Shown: positions 27,901-36,665, numbered from the stretch's first letter. The stretch: 64,000 nt of DNA from Pseudomonas spelaei (GCF_009724245.1 NZ_WNNK01000005.1:124001-188000); one strand, 5' to 3'. Numbers and translations are program-made. Notes: generated by a model from the sequence alone, not told the origin.

Positions 27901-29397
27901 TCATCCCAGGCCTGATGCGACTGATTTTTCAACGACCTTGAAAGGGCTGGTTCTCAGGCAAAAAATAAACGTTGCACCGCGCCCAGGCACATCGACCAAA
28001 CCAATCGTCTGCCCGTGCAATTGCAGAATCCGATGCACAATCCGCAATCCCAGCCCGCCATCCCGCCGGGCGCCACCAATGGTGAACGCCCGCAGGAACA
28101 AGCCCTCACGCAACTCGACATCAATCCCCGGTCCGCTGTCGCTGACGGTCACTTCGACCCGATCACCCTTGGGCGCCAGGATAACCTCGACATCGCCACG
28201 GGTCGGCGTATGCCGCAACGCATTATCCAGCAAGTTGGTCAGGACTCGCTCAATCAGCCCCAGGTCCGCAAACACCGTAGGCACCACCGGCGGCAGGCTG
28301 GCGATAAGGGAGACGCCGCGCGCTTGTGCCGTCAATTCGAATTTCTGGAAAATGTCCTGTACCAGATCGGGCAGTGAAAACCCTTCGATCACCGGCTGCA
28401 CAAATCCATGTTCCAGCCGCACCAGCTCCAGCAGTGACTGGGCCAGGCCGCCGACCTTACGGCTCTGGTCCAGGGCAATCCCCAAATAGCGTCGACGCTC
28501 CTCAGGACTCAGGCTGGCATCCTTGAGGGACAAGGTTTCCAGGTAGCCATGCAACGACGCCAATGGCGTGCGCAGGTCATGGGAAATATTGGCCACCATG
28601 TCCCGACGCTCCTGGTCCTGGTGGGTGAGGGCGCGCCATTGTTCGCCCAGGCGGTTTTCCATCTGGATGAAGGCCTGATCCAGCACGGCGATTTCGTCCT
28701 GGCTGGACACGGCAGGTGTCACGACGGTTGAGGTTTTTGGGACGCCGTTGATATCGAACTCACCGACTTTCTCGGTCAACTGGCGCAGCGGCCGGGTGAT
28801 CCAGGCGAAGGCGGTCAACCCGGCAAGCAAACACAGCAGCGCTACCAGGGCGATAGACCACAGGGCGATGTTCAGTGCCAGGCTCGTGGCATCCCGAGCA
28901 TCGAACAGGTCGTGAGCTTCGCCCAGCAGGACCACATACAGATAACCGGCCTGCTTGCCGTTGACTCGCAACGGGGCGGCGCTGAAGACCTTGAGGCCGT
29001 CGACACTGCGCGGGTCATCACCGAGGATCGGCAACATGGCACCACTGAGGAAGCGGCGGATCGGCTCCAGGTTGACCTGATCCCGGCGCAAGTGGCCGCT
29101 GGGGGCGGCGTTGCCGACGACGCGCCCGTCGATATCCAGTAAGTACACCTCGACACTGGGGTTGACCAACATCAACTGGCTGAACAGGTTGCGCACCGCC
29201 TCCGGCTTGAGGCCGTCGGCATCCATCAGTTGGGTGTCGCGCGCGATGTGAGTCGCCAGGTCGCGGGACAGGCCTTGCACCACTTCCAGTTCATGCATGC
29301 GGTTGGAGCGCACCTGCAGCCAGGCCGAGGTGCCGCTGCAGATCAGCAGCAACAGGGCAAACACCAGGGACAGTCGTTGGGTCAGGGTCAATCTCAT
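27901..29397 (-). CDS. Two-component sensor histidine kinase
   Basis: Membrane kinase of 498 residues. A first transmembrane helix (residues 9-27, LSLVFALLLLICSGTSAWL) and a second (around 170-195, ALWSIALVALLCLLAGLTAF) flank a periplasmic domain of about 140 residues. A HAMP segment, the phosphoacceptor box NISHDLRTPLASLHG, DNALRHTP (N box) and GLGLRIVHRI (G box) follow. Its ATG overlaps the regulator stop (ATGA), so the pair is translationally coupled. The pair is transcribed away from dipZ-msrA. Control of methionine sulfoxide repair by this system, analogous to HprSR beside msrPQ in E. coli, is an inference from position only. Confidence 0.92.
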   Translation of the reverse strand: MRLTLTQRLSLVFALLLLICSGTSAWLQVRSNRMHELEVVQGLSRDLATHIARDTQLMDADGLKPEAVRNLFSQLMLVNPSVEVYLLDIDGRVVGNAAPSGHLRRDQVNLEPIRRFLSGAMLPILGDDPRSVDGLKVFSAAPLRVNGKQAGYLYVVLLGEAHDLFDARDATSLALNIALWSIALVALLCLLAGLTAFAWITRPLRQLTEKVGEFDINGVPKTSTVVTPAVSSQDEIAVLDQAFIQMENRLGEQWRALTHQDQERRDMVANISHDLRTPLASLHGYLETLSLKDASLSPEERRRYLGIALDQSRKVGGLAQSLLELVRLEHGFVQPVIEGFSLPDLVQDIFQKFELTAQARGVSLIASLPPVVPTVFADLGLIERVLTNLLDNALRHTPTRGDVEVILAPKGDRVEVTVSDSGPGIDVELREGLFLRAFTIGGARRDGGLGLRIVHRILQLHGQTIGLVDVPGRGATFIFCLRTSPFKVVEKSVASGLG

Positions 29398-30104
29398 GGC
29401 GGCGGCTCGGCAAATTTGTAACCGCGGCCCCACACGGTGAGGATTCGCGCCGGGTTGGCCGGGTCGGTCTCGACCTTGGCTCGCAGCCGGTTAATGTGAG
29501 TGTTGACCGTGTGTTCATAGCCCTCGTGGCTATAACCCCACACCGCATTGAGCAGGTCCATGCGCGAGAACACCTTGCCGGGCTGGCGCGCGAAGAAATA
29601 CAGCAGGTCAAATTCCCGCGGCGTGAGGTCCAGACGCTGGCCGTCGAGGCTGGCGTCGCGGGTCAGCGGGTTGATAAACAACGGGCCGAGGTCGAGGCTG
29701 CCGGCATCCATTTTCAGGTTGCGCGCCATGGCTTCGACACGGCGTAACAGGGCCTTGACCCGTGCCACCAGCTCCGGAAAGGAAAATGGTTTGGCCAGAT
29801 AGTCATCGGCGCCCAGTTCCAGGCCAAGAATGCGGTGCAGCTCACTGGAGCGGGCGCTGGTGATGATGATCGGTGTGTAGCGCGTCATGGCCCGGGCGCG
29901 ACGGCAAATCTCCAGGCCGTCAACACCGGGCAACATCAGGTCAAGGATCAAGGCATCCCAGCCGCCTTGCTCCAGCAGGCGCAGGCCTTCGTTGCCGTCG
30001 GCGCTGTGGACGACCTCGAACTGTTCGTCCCGCAGGTGCAGGCAGATCAAGTCGGCGATATGAGCGTCGTCCTCGACCACGAGAACGCGTTTGGGCTGGT
30101 CCAT
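29394..30104 (-). CDS. OmpR/PhoB-family response regulator
   Basis: Regulator of 236 residues. The receiver has the acidic pocket EDD (11-13), phosphoacceptor D55 in ALILDLMLPGVDG, and the conserved Lys in DDYLAKPFSF. The C-terminal winged helix includes LTPREFDLLYFFARQPGKVFS and the final VWGRGYKF. The start chosen has AAAGG upstream; a longer frame to 30167 adds 21 unconserved residues. It is the first gene of a two-gene operon with the kinase. The divergent region toward dipZ (30105-30422) is where its own and its targets' promoters would lie. Confidence 0.93.
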   Translation of the reverse strand: MDQPKRVLVVEDDAHIADLICLHLRDEQFEVVHSADGNEGLRLLEQGGWDALILDLMLPGVDGLEICRRARAMTRYTPIIITSARSSELHRILGLELGADDYLAKPFSFPELVARVKALLRRVEAMARNLKMDAGSLDLGPLFINPLTRDASLDGQRLDLTPREFDLLYFFARQPGKVFSRMDLLNAVWGYSHEGYEHTVNTHINRLRAKVETDPANPARILTVWGRGYKFAEPPP

Positions 30105-30230
30105 TGAAGAAGCCTTTGAGTTGGCAGTCCGCGCATTGTGCGGGTTTTGCAACAGTGTAGTTATCACGAATTGTTTAACTCTGCGTGAGGATTCTGCGAC
30201 CTGCCAGCGCGTAGGCTTAACCCTGTCTAC

Positions 30231-30254
30231 TGTAGGAACACGCTTGCTCCTACA
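30231..30254. repeat. Small REP-like hairpin
   Basis: TGTAGGA and TCCTACA arms flank a 10-base loop containing CGCTTGC. It resembles the centre-to-end part of P. fluorescens REP sequences reduced to a short stem. Confidence 0.55.
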
Positions 30255-30279
30255 CGTGAAACCACCCTAGGAGAAACCC

Positions 30280-30393
30280 ATGTATTCACGTCGACAGTTG
30301 CTGCTGGCGTTGCGGTGGTCATCAGGGCCACGTGTTCGTACCGGCCTGCGCTATTGCATGAACGGCGCGGCCATGACGTTTGTTGCGGCTTAG
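30280..30393 (+). pseudogene. msrB: Remnant of msrB (methionine-R-sulfoxide reductase) with internal deletions
   Basis: An ATG with AGGAG upstream opens a 37-codon frame. It starts as a twin-arginine signal (MYSRRQLLLA) and ends with TGLRYCMNGAAMTFVAA, the conserved C-terminus of MsrB including its catalytic-region RYCMN. Between them, bases 30311-30337 in another frame read CGGHQGHVF, the MsrB zinc-cysteine/GGHxGHVF motif. So about 100 codons after the signal start are gone, and roughly 16 bases between GHVF and TGLRYC are missing, breaking the frame. An intact Tat-exported MsrB in front of dipZ-msrA is common in Pseudomonas. Product activity is impossible. An assembly deletion cannot be excluded from sequence alone. 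Confidence 0.8.
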
Positions 30394-30422
30394 TTCGATG
30401 TCTTCTTATAAGGGTTCATACC

Positions 30423-32165
30423 ATGTGGCTTCTGGTTCTCGCTTACCTGGGCGGTGTGCTGACGATTGTCAGTCCGTGCATCCTGCCGGTTCTGCCTTTT
30501 GTCTTCGCTCGCACCGGGCAGCCGTTTTTGCGCAGTGGCTTGCCGCTATTGGCGGGGATGGCCCTGACCTTCGCCGTAGTCGCCTCCCTGGCGGCGGTGG
30601 GCGGCGGTTGGGTGGTGCAAGTCAATCAGTACGGGCGCTGGCTCGCGTTGCTGTTCGTTGCACTGTTCGGGCTGACGCTGCTGCTGCCAAGGCTGGCCGA
30701 ACGGCTGACACGGCCGCTGGTGGCTGCCGGCAGTCGCCTGTCGGAAGCCGCCGGGGCCGACGCCAAGCCGCGTCCCGGCGCTTCGTTTCTGATCGGCGTG
30801 GCCACCGGGCTGTTGTGGGCACCGTGCGCCGGCCCCATCCTGGGCCTGGTGCTGACGGGCGCCGCGCTGCAAGGCGCGAGTATCGGCACTACCTTGCTCT
30901 TGCTGGCCTACGCCGCCGGGGCTGCAACCTCCCTGGCCCTGGCGCTGCTGGTCGGCGGTAAAGTCTTCGGGCTGATGAAGCGCTCGTTGGGCGCTGGTGA
31001 GTGGTTGCGTCGTGGCTTGGGCGCGCTGATGCTCGCGGGCGTGGCGGCGATTGCACTGGGGCTGGACACCGGGATCCTGGCGCGGTTGTCGAGCGCTTCC
31101 ACCGGTGGCCTGGAACAAAGCCTGGTCAACCAACTGAGTGCGCCGCCTGCGCAGAAGAACGGGGCGATGATGATGGCCGCCAACCACAGCGATACCTTGC
31201 CGGTGGAAGGCACGCTGCCGTCGCTGGATGGCGCCGTGCAGTGGCTCAATTCCCCGCCACTGACGGCCGAAGCGCTGAAAGGCAAAGTGGTGCTGGTGGA
31301 TTTCTGGACTTACTCCTGCATCAACTGCTTGCGCACCTTGCCTTACGTGAAGGCGTGGGCCGAGAAGTACCGTGATCAAGGGTTGGTGGTGATTGGCGTA
31401 CACGCGCCGGAATTTGCCTTTGAGCGGGACGTGAACAACGTCACCAAGGCCATGAAGGATTTGGGGATCAGCTACCCGGTGGCGATCGATAACAACTACA
31501 AGATCTGGCGTGCGTTCAACAACCAATATTGGCCGGCGCACTACTTTGCCGATGCCAAGGGCCAGATCCGCTATCACCATTTTGGCGAGGGTGATTACGC
31601 CGAGTCCGAGCGGGTGATTCAGCAACTGCTGCGCGAAGCCGGGGCGACCCAGGTCGCCGGTGGTTTGATCGAGGCGGATGCCAAGGGTGTGGAGCAGGCA
31701 CCGGACATGAATGAAGTGCAGTCGCCGGAAACCTACCTGGGCTTTCAGCGGGCCGAGCACTTTGTGTCTACCGGTACGTTGGCGACCGACAAGGTGGTGA
31801 ATTACCCGGTGGCCGGCAACCTGGCACTCAATGACTGGACCCTGGAGGGCCAGTGGAACGTCGGCGGTCAGCAAGCCACGCTGGCCGCCTCCCATGGGCG
31901 GATTGTCTATCGCTTTCATGCCCGGGACCTGCACCTGGTGCTGGGGCCGGGCGCGGATGGCAAGCCTGTGGGATTCAAGGTCACGGTTGATGGCCAGGCG
32001 CCGGGAGACGCTCACGGTACCGATGTAGCGCCAGATGGCAGCGGTACGGTGACGGATCAGCGCTTGTACCAGTTGGTACGCCAGTCGGGGGTGATCAAGG
32101 ACCGGACATTCACCATCGAGTTTCTTGACCCGCACGTCGCGGCGTATGCCTTCACCTTCGGCTGA
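30423..32165 (+). CDS. dipZ: DipZ-like thiol:disulfide transporter with fused thioredoxin domain
   Basis: Protein of 580 residues. The first 220 residues form a CcdA/DsbD-type membrane domain with paired cysteines (VSPCILPVLPF and WAPCAGPILG) that pass electrons across the inner membrane. A periplasmic TlpA-like thioredoxin domain follows with the active site C299-I-N-C302 in FWTYSCINCLRTLPY. The C-terminal 150 residues are the beta-rich domain seen in DipZ proteins (NLALNDWTLEGQWNVGG). ATG has AAGGG upstream; the longer frame to 30315 would run through the msrB remnant. It precedes msrA by 15 bases and probably supplies reducing power to periplasmic methionine sulfoxide reductases. Confidence 0.92.
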   Translation: MWLLVLAYLGGVLTIVSPCILPVLPFVFARTGQPFLRSGLPLLAGMALTFAVVASLAAVGGGWVVQVNQYGRWLALLFVALFGLTLLLPRLAERLTRPLVAAGSRLSEAAGADAKPRPGASFLIGVATGLLWAPCAGPILGLVLTGAALQGASIGTTLLLLAYAAGAATSLALALLVGGKVFGLMKRSLGAGEWLRRGLGALMLAGVAAIALGLDTGILARLSSASTGGLEQSLVNQLSAPPAQKNGAMMMAANHSDTLPVEGTLPSLDGAVQWLNSPPLTAEALKGKVVLVDFWTYSCINCLRTLPYVKAWAEKYRDQGLVVIGVHAPEFAFERDVNNVTKAMKDLGISYPVAIDNNYKIWRAFNNQYWPAHYFADAKGQIRYHHFGEGDYAESERVIQQLLREAGATQVAGGLIEADAKGVEQAPDMNEVQSPETYLGFQRAEHFVSTGTLATDKVVNYPVAGNLALNDWTLEGQWNVGGQQATLAASHGRIVYRFHARDLHLVLGPGADGKPVGFKVTVDGQAPGDAHGTDVAPDGSGTVTDQRLYQLVRQSGVIKDRTFTIEFLDPHVAAYAFTFG

Positions 32166-32180
32166 TCAGGAGAAAACATC

Positions 32181-32876
32181 ATGAGGTTTTTCAAATACTT
32201 GCCTGTTCTCGCCGTCGCAGCCTTCGTGGGTCAATGTGCAGCCTTCTCCTTTGGCCCCAGCGACGACGCCGTGGTCATCGCGCCGCCAGCCCTGGACATG
32301 CCGGCCACCTCCAGCGGTCTACAAACCGCGGTGTTCGCCGGTGGCTGTTTCTGGGGTGTGCAAGGGGTATTCCAGCATGTCCAAGGGGTGAAAAACGCCG
32401 TCTCCGGCTATGACGGCGGCGCAGCTACCACGGCTCAATACGACACCGTCAGCGAGGGCAACACCGGGCATGCGGAATCGGTGTCAGTCACCTACGACCC
32501 GGCCACCGTCAGCTACGGCAAGCTGCTGCAGATTTTCTTTTCGGTGGCCCATAACCCCACTGAACTCAATCGCCAGGGCCCGGACAGCGGCACCCAGTAT
32601 CGCTCGGCGATCTTTGCCCAGAATGCCGAGCAACAGAAAGTCGCCCAGGCTTACATCGCGCAATTGGACAACACCCAGGCGTTCGGTAAACCGATCGTGA
32701 CCCGGATTGAGAGGGACAAAGCGTTCTACCCGGCGGAGTCCTACCATCAGGACTTCCTGACGGAAAATCCTTCCTATCCCTACATCGTGATCAACGATTT
32801 GCCCAAGGTGGCCCAGTTGAAAAAACTGTTCCCCGAGCAATATCGAGCAGAGCCGGTACTGGTGAAAAACCAGTGA
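32181..32876 (+). CDS. msrA: Peptide methionine-(S)-sulfoxide reductase with export signal
   Basis: MsrA of 231 residues. A hydrophobic N-terminus (MRFFKYLPVLAVAAFVG) marks it for the periplasm, unlike the cytoplasmic housekeeping enzyme. The catalytic motif GGCFWGVQ appears near residue 55, with SGYDGG, GHAESV and YHQDFL following in the usual order. It reduces Met-S-sulfoxide in oxidised envelope proteins, with electrons probably from the neighbouring DipZ. With the adjacent msrB reduced to a remnant, this locus can only repair one sulfoxide isomer unless another periplasmic MsrB or MsrP exists. Confidence 0.93.
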   Translation: MRFFKYLPVLAVAAFVGQCAAFSFGPSDDAVVIAPPALDMPATSSGLQTAVFAGGCFWGVQGVFQHVQGVKNAVSGYDGGAATTAQYDTVSEGNTGHAESVSVTYDPATVSYGKLLQIFFSVAHNPTELNRQGPDSGTQYRSAIFAQNAEQQKVAQAYIAQLDNTQAFGKPIVTRIERDKAFYPAESYHQDFLTENPSYPYIVINDLPKVAQLKKLFPEQYRAEPVLVKNQ

Positions 32877-32879
32877 GCG

Positions 32880-33308
32880 TCAGGTCTTGGCTTTAGCCAG
32901 GTAGGGCGCAAGGCGTCGGCCCATCTCTTCGCCCAAAGCCTGCAACCCACTCAAGGGGCGGATCATCACTTCAAACTCGATGATCTGCCCTTGCTCGTTG
33001 AAGCGGATCAGGTCGATGCCCTTGAGCTGTTTGTCGCCGACCCGGGCACTGAACTCCAGCACCACGCTCAGGCCATCGGCGGTGGCAAGCTCGCGGTGGT
33101 AGGTGAAGTCTTCGAAGACCTTGATCACGGTGTTGAGGATCATCGCCACCACCGGAGCGCCGGGGTAGGGCGTATGGGCCATGGGCGAGCGGAACACGGC
33201 ATCAGGAGCCAGCAATTCGGGCAAGGCGCTGAGATCGGCAGCGGCCAGCATGGCGTGCCAGCGTTGCAGGCTGTGGGCGGCGTGGAGGTTCAAGCTGAGT
33301 TCGGACAT
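32880..33308 (-). CDS. Nuclear transport factor 2/SnoaL-like protein
   Basis: Protein of 142 residues with the cone-shaped SnoaL fold pattern: WHAMLAAADLSALPELLAPDAVFRSP near the N-terminus, followed by alternating strands and ending in MIRPLSGLQALGEEMGRRLAPYL. Members act as small-molecule binders, isomerases or hydrolases, so no reaction can be named. It is convergent with msrA, only 3 bases apart. No signal peptide is seen. Confidence 0.75.
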   Translation of the reverse strand: MSELSLNLHAAHSLQRWHAMLAAADLSALPELLAPDAVFRSPMAHTPYPGAPVVAMILNTVIKVFEDFTYHRELATADGLSVVLEFSARVGDKQLKGIDLIRFNEQGQIIEFEVMIRPLSGLQALGEEMGRRLAPYLAKAKT

Positions 33309-33427
33309 GGTCTGTTCCTGTTCTTATGAAAGCTCGACCACGATAAGAGCAGCACTGAAGACGGATCAATGATCCGAATTGACAGTTATATGCCTTGAAC
33401 AAACAGTCCAGGCGCCATCGGTTCAAT

Positions 33428-33599
33428 GTGGGAGCGGGCTTGCTCGCGAATGCTGTAGCCGCTGCCGAGGTACGAGGCTGCGATGGGCTGCGCAGCGGCC
33501 CCAAGGGCGGTCCTGCGGACACGCATCGCAGCCTCGTACCTCGGCAGCGGCTACAACCGCGTTCGCGAGCAAGTCGAATCGTCGCACCGCCGCTCCCAC
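33428..33599. repeat. REPIN with a second palindrome nested inside
   Basis: The outer arms are GTGGGAGCGGGCTTGCTCGC and a decayed inverse copy ending CCGCTCCCAC. Inside lies an almost perfect 102-bp inverted repeat (33454-33555) with arms starting TGTAGCCGCTGCCGAGG and 31 bases long. The layout suggests one repeat type inserted into another. It sits between the SnoaL-like and alpha-E genes. Confidence 0.8.
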
Positions 33600-33602
33600 A
33601 TT

Positions 33603-34553
33603 TCAGATAACTTCCAGATACGAACTGTGAATCGCCCGCGCCAACTCCCGCACGGTGTCGATAAACTCCGTCAGCCGGCTATGCAGCCCGGCCTCCAGAA
33701 TCTCATCAATCCCTGTATACCTCAGCCGCGCCTCAAACTCGGCCGCCAGGCGTTGCGCCGTGCGCCCGTAACTGCCCGGCAAATCCGCAAGAATATGGCT
33801 CAACTCCTCGATGCAGGCATGCAGCGAACGCGGCACGTCGCTGCGCAACAGCAGCAACTCCGACACCGAACGGGCATTCAACGCATTGGGGTACAGCTCG
33901 GTATAGGCCTCGAACGACGACAAGGCCCGGAGCAGGGCGCTCCATTGGTAATAGCCGCGAGCCGAGAGGTCGCTGACTTCTTCCGACTCCTCGCCAAACA
34001 TCTCATACCGTGCATCCAGCAGGCGCAGGGTGTTGTCGGCGCGCTCGACAAACGTCCCCAAGCGAATAAACCGGTAGGCGTCGTTGCGCATGATGGTCCC
34101 GGACGTCGCGCCCCGGAACAGGTGCGAACGTTCCTTGACCCACTCACAGAAGTGGCTGATGCCATGGCGAGCCAGGCCGCCGCCGGCGATGCTGCGCATT
34201 TCCAGCCAGGTGGCGTTGAGGTTTTCCCACATGTCGGCGGTGATGCGCCCGCGCACCGCGTGGGCGTTGCCGCGGGCGGCGCGCAGGCAGTTGTAGATAC
34301 TGGCCGGGTTTTCTTCGTCGAGGGCGAAGAAGTGCAACATGCGTTCGGCATCCAGTTGCTGGTGGCGCTCCAGGTAACTCTCAAGGGTGCCGCTGCTGAG
34401 CAACGACATCGCCAGTTCATCCAGCCCGTCGCTGCGCCCGGCCTGGGGCATCAACGACAACGAATAACTGACTTCCAGCATGCGCGCCAGGTTCTCGGCG
34501 CGCTCCAGGTAACGGGACATCCAATACAGATCTGCGGCGGTTCTACTCAGCAT
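33603..34553 (-). CDS. Alpha-E domain protein
   Basis: All-helical protein of 316 residues of the alpha-E family (COG2307): LSRTAADLYWMSRYLERAEN at the N-terminus is diagnostic. It starts 2 bases after the stop of the circularly permuted ATP-grasp gene, with which it is nearly always paired; a transglutaminase-like gene often completes the set but is not present here. The pair is thought, from comparative genomics, to make or modify a small peptide or peptide-like product. No experimental function is known to me. Confidence 0.88.
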   Translation of the reverse strand: MLSRTAADLYWMSRYLERAENLARMLEVSYSLSLMPQAGRSDGLDELAMSLLSSGTLESYLERHQQLDAERMLHFFALDEENPASIYNCLRAARGNAHAVRGRITADMWENLNATWLEMRSIAGGGLARHGISHFCEWVKERSHLFRGATSGTIMRNDAYRFIRLGTFVERADNTLRLLDARYEMFGEESEEVSDLSARGYYQWSALLRALSSFEAYTELYPNALNARSVSELLLLRSDVPRSLHACIEELSHILADLPGSYGRTAQRLAAEFEARLRYTGIDEILEAGLHSRLTEFIDTVRELARAIHSSYLEVI

Positions 34554-34555
34554 AT

Positions 34556-35965
34556 TCAGCCCTCCACCACCCAGGTGTCCTTGGTTCCGCCGCCTTGCGA
34601 CGAGTTGACGATCAATGAGCCTTCGCGCAGCGCCACCCGGGTCAAGCCTCCAGGCACCAGGCGGGTTTCCTTGCCCGACAGCACGAAGGGCCGCAGGTCG
34701 ATATGCCGGGGCGCAATGCCGTTTTCGACGAAGGTCGGGCAGGTGGACAGGCTCAAGGTCGGCTGGGCGATGTAGGCATGGGGTCGAGCCTTGATCCGTT
34801 GGCGGAAGTCCTCGATTTCAGCGGCGGTGGAGGCGGGGCCCACCAGCATGCCGTAGCCGCCGGAACCCTGGGTTTCCTTGACCACCAGGTCCTGCAGGTT
34901 GGCCAGGACGTGGGACAACTCCTCAGGCTTGCGGCACTGGAAGGTCGGCACGTTTTGCAGGATCGGCTCTTCATCCAGGTAGAAACGGATCATCTGCGGC
35001 ACATAAGGGTAGATCGATTTATCGTCCGCGACGCCAGTGCCAATGGCATTGGCCAGCACTACATTACCGGCGCAGTAGGCGGCCACAAGGCCCGGTACGC
35101 CGAGCATCGACTCGGGATTGAACGCCTGCGGGTCGAGGAACGCGTCGTCAATGCGCCGGTAGATCACGTCTACGGCTTTCGGGCCGTCGGTGGTGCGCAT
35201 GAACACTTTGAGGTCGTGGACGAACAGGTCGGCGCCTTCCACCAGTTCAACGCCCATTTCCCGGGCCAGGAAGGCATGCTCGAAGAACGCGCTGTTGAAG
35301 CGGCCGGGGGTCAGTACCACCACGTTGGGGTTATCCAGGCGGCTGGCGCTTTTCAGGGTCTTGAGCAGCAGATTGGGGTAGTGGTCCACCGGTGCGATGC
35401 GCTGCTTGGCGAACACTTGCGGGAACAGACGCATCATCATCTTGCGGTCTTCCAGCATGTAGCTGACACCGCTGGGCGTGCGCAGGTTGTCTTCGAGCAC
35501 GTAATAAGTGCCGTCGCCGTCGCGCACCAGGTCGACGCCGGAGATGTGCGAGTAGATATCGCGGTGCAGGTCCAGGCCGACCATGGCCTTCTGGTAACCC
35601 TCGTTGGCCAGGACTTGTTCGGCGGGGATGATCCCGGCCTTGATGATGCGCTGGTCGTGGTAGATGTCAGCGAGGAACATGTTCAGCGCATTGACCCGCT
35701 GGATGCAGCCGCGCTCGATGATGCTCCACTCACTGGCGGGGATGCTGCGGGGAATGATGTCGAAGGGGATCAGGCGCTCGGTGTCTTGCTCATCGCCATA
35801 CAAGGTGAAGGTGATCCCGGCGCGGTGAAACAACAGGTCGGCTTCACGGCGGCGCTGGGCCAGCAGTTCCGGCGGCGTATTGGCCAGCCAGCGGGAGAAT
35901 TCCTGATAGTGCGCACGGCAAACGCCTTGTTCGTCATTCATTTCATCAAAGAAAGATCGAGCCAT
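34556..35965 (-). CDS. Circularly permuted type 2 ATP-grasp protein
   Basis: Protein of 469 residues of COG2308. Features include PFDIIPRSIPASEWSIIERG, RVNALNMFLADIYHD, YYVLEDNLRTPSGVSYMLE and the C-terminal KETQGSGGYGMLVGP glycine-rich loop, consistent with an ATP-grasp fold in permuted order. Such enzymes join a carboxylate to an amine using ATP. The C-terminal segment GSLIVNSSQGGGTKDTWVV is a family signature. It forms a two-gene operon with the alpha-E gene. The substrate is unknown. Confidence 0.9.
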   Translation of the reverse strand: MARSFFDEMNDEQGVCRAHYQEFSRWLANTPPELLAQRRREADLLFHRAGITFTLYGDEQDTERLIPFDIIPRSIPASEWSIIERGCIQRVNALNMFLADIYHDQRIIKAGIIPAEQVLANEGYQKAMVGLDLHRDIYSHISGVDLVRDGDGTYYVLEDNLRTPSGVSYMLEDRKMMMRLFPQVFAKQRIAPVDHYPNLLLKTLKSASRLDNPNVVVLTPGRFNSAFFEHAFLAREMGVELVEGADLFVHDLKVFMRTTDGPKAVDVIYRRIDDAFLDPQAFNPESMLGVPGLVAAYCAGNVVLANAIGTGVADDKSIYPYVPQMIRFYLDEEPILQNVPTFQCRKPEELSHVLANLQDLVVKETQGSGGYGMLVGPASTAAEIEDFRQRIKARPHAYIAQPTLSLSTCPTFVENGIAPRHIDLRPFVLSGKETRLVPGGLTRVALREGSLIVNSSQGGGTKDTWVVEG

Positions 35966-36362
35966 TCCAGTACCTTGTCAGTGCCGGGGGTGATACCTGG
36001 GTTGGCACTGCCGCTTTTAAAAACGCATTTTTTATGAGCCCGTGGCTGATGGTGCCACTGGGCCTGGTCCTTACTTTCTTTTGGGGTGGGCTCTGGGTCG
36101 GGGGGTAACGATTGCTCCTTCAGTGGCGAGTGGCAACAGGGTATTGAAGGGGTAAAGCAATGCCTGTGCCTAAACCGCGATTGGCCGGATAAAACCCTCT
36201 GGCGGCGGGCTTTTGGCCGTGGGCGCCCAGTCTCGGTGCGTGAACGTCGCTGTGGGTGCGCCAAGTCAGTGCGTTGTCGAACGGCCTGGCTGTTGAGGGT
36301 GTGCTGGAAGCTGCTGGAGGCCTATGCTTTCTCTATCAGGTGGACAACCCAGGAGGCTAGCC
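35966..36362. other. 397-bp intergenic region without a recognised gene
   Basis: It separates the ATP-grasp operon (leftward) from a small acidic gene (rightward), so both promoters should be here. An A/T-rich patch with AAAAACGCATTTTTT-like symmetry lies at about 36019-36034. Open frames present have no ribosome binding site or Pseudomonas codon bias. No further signal was identified. Confidence 0.4.
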
Positions 36363-36497
36363 ATGAGTGCAACAGAGAGTGAAGAGGAGGAAGAGAAGAT
36401 CAACGACCCAGGCAACGAAGACCCGGGTTCGCTGATGGACGACGCTGAAGTGCCTCTGATCGATCCCGAGGAGGGGGACGCTGAGGGCAGTCACTGA
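36363..36497 (+). CDS. Small acidic protein, 44 residues
   Basis: An ATG follows a perfect ribosome binding site (AGGAGG, 6 bases upstream) and opens 44 codons. The product is very acidic: it starts MSATESEEEEEKINDP and continues with DPGSLMDDAEVPLIDPEEGD. No lysine-rich or hydrophobic part exists, so it is probably a soluble, disordered protein. I do not recognise a characterised family, although short Asp/Glu-Pro-rich hypothetical proteins of this kind exist in Pseudomonas. It is on its own, 168 bases before the aminotransferase-ATPase gene. Confidence 0.7.
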   Translation: MSATESEEEEEKINDPGNEDPGSLMDDAEVPLIDPEEGDAEGSH

Positions 36498-36571
36498 TTA
36501 CGGTGTCTGCACGCGGTAACCCACCACAACGACCTGTTTTAGCTGTAAGCGACACCTCGTGAAATTTACCG

Positions 36572-36587
36572 TTGAACGAGTGTTCAG
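36572..36587 (+). promoter_or_regulatory. Putative TetR operator upstream of the aminotransferase-ATPase operon
   Basis: TTGAACGAGTGTTCAG is a 6-4-6 inverted repeat with one mismatch. It closely matches the perfect palindrome TTGAACGGATGTTCAA beside the TetR gene 6 kb downstream. The location, 79 bases before the start codon, suits repression. Confidence 0.65.
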
Positions 36588-36665
36588 TTTCAATTATGTT
36601 GGCTGCACCCCCCGGCTGGCGACAGTCGGGCTTGCGCTTTTTCTGATTGAACGAGAGGCACTGGC

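Noticed and set aside
30546..32135. Minus-strand frame opposite dipZ (529 codons)
   Set aside because: Shadow of a clearly coding DsbD/thioredoxin gene with conserved active-site cysteines.
3109..33599. Repeated GTGGGAGC palindromes considered as CRISPR repeats or transposon ends with cargo
   Set aside because: The copies are kilobases apart, inverted within themselves and contain no regularly spaced unique spacers or cas genes; they fit REP/REPIN or MITE-like units.
36086..36382. 99-codon plus-strand frame before the acidic small gene
   Set aside because: Cys/Trp/Arg-rich random composition, no ribosome binding site and overlap with a better-supported start at 36363.
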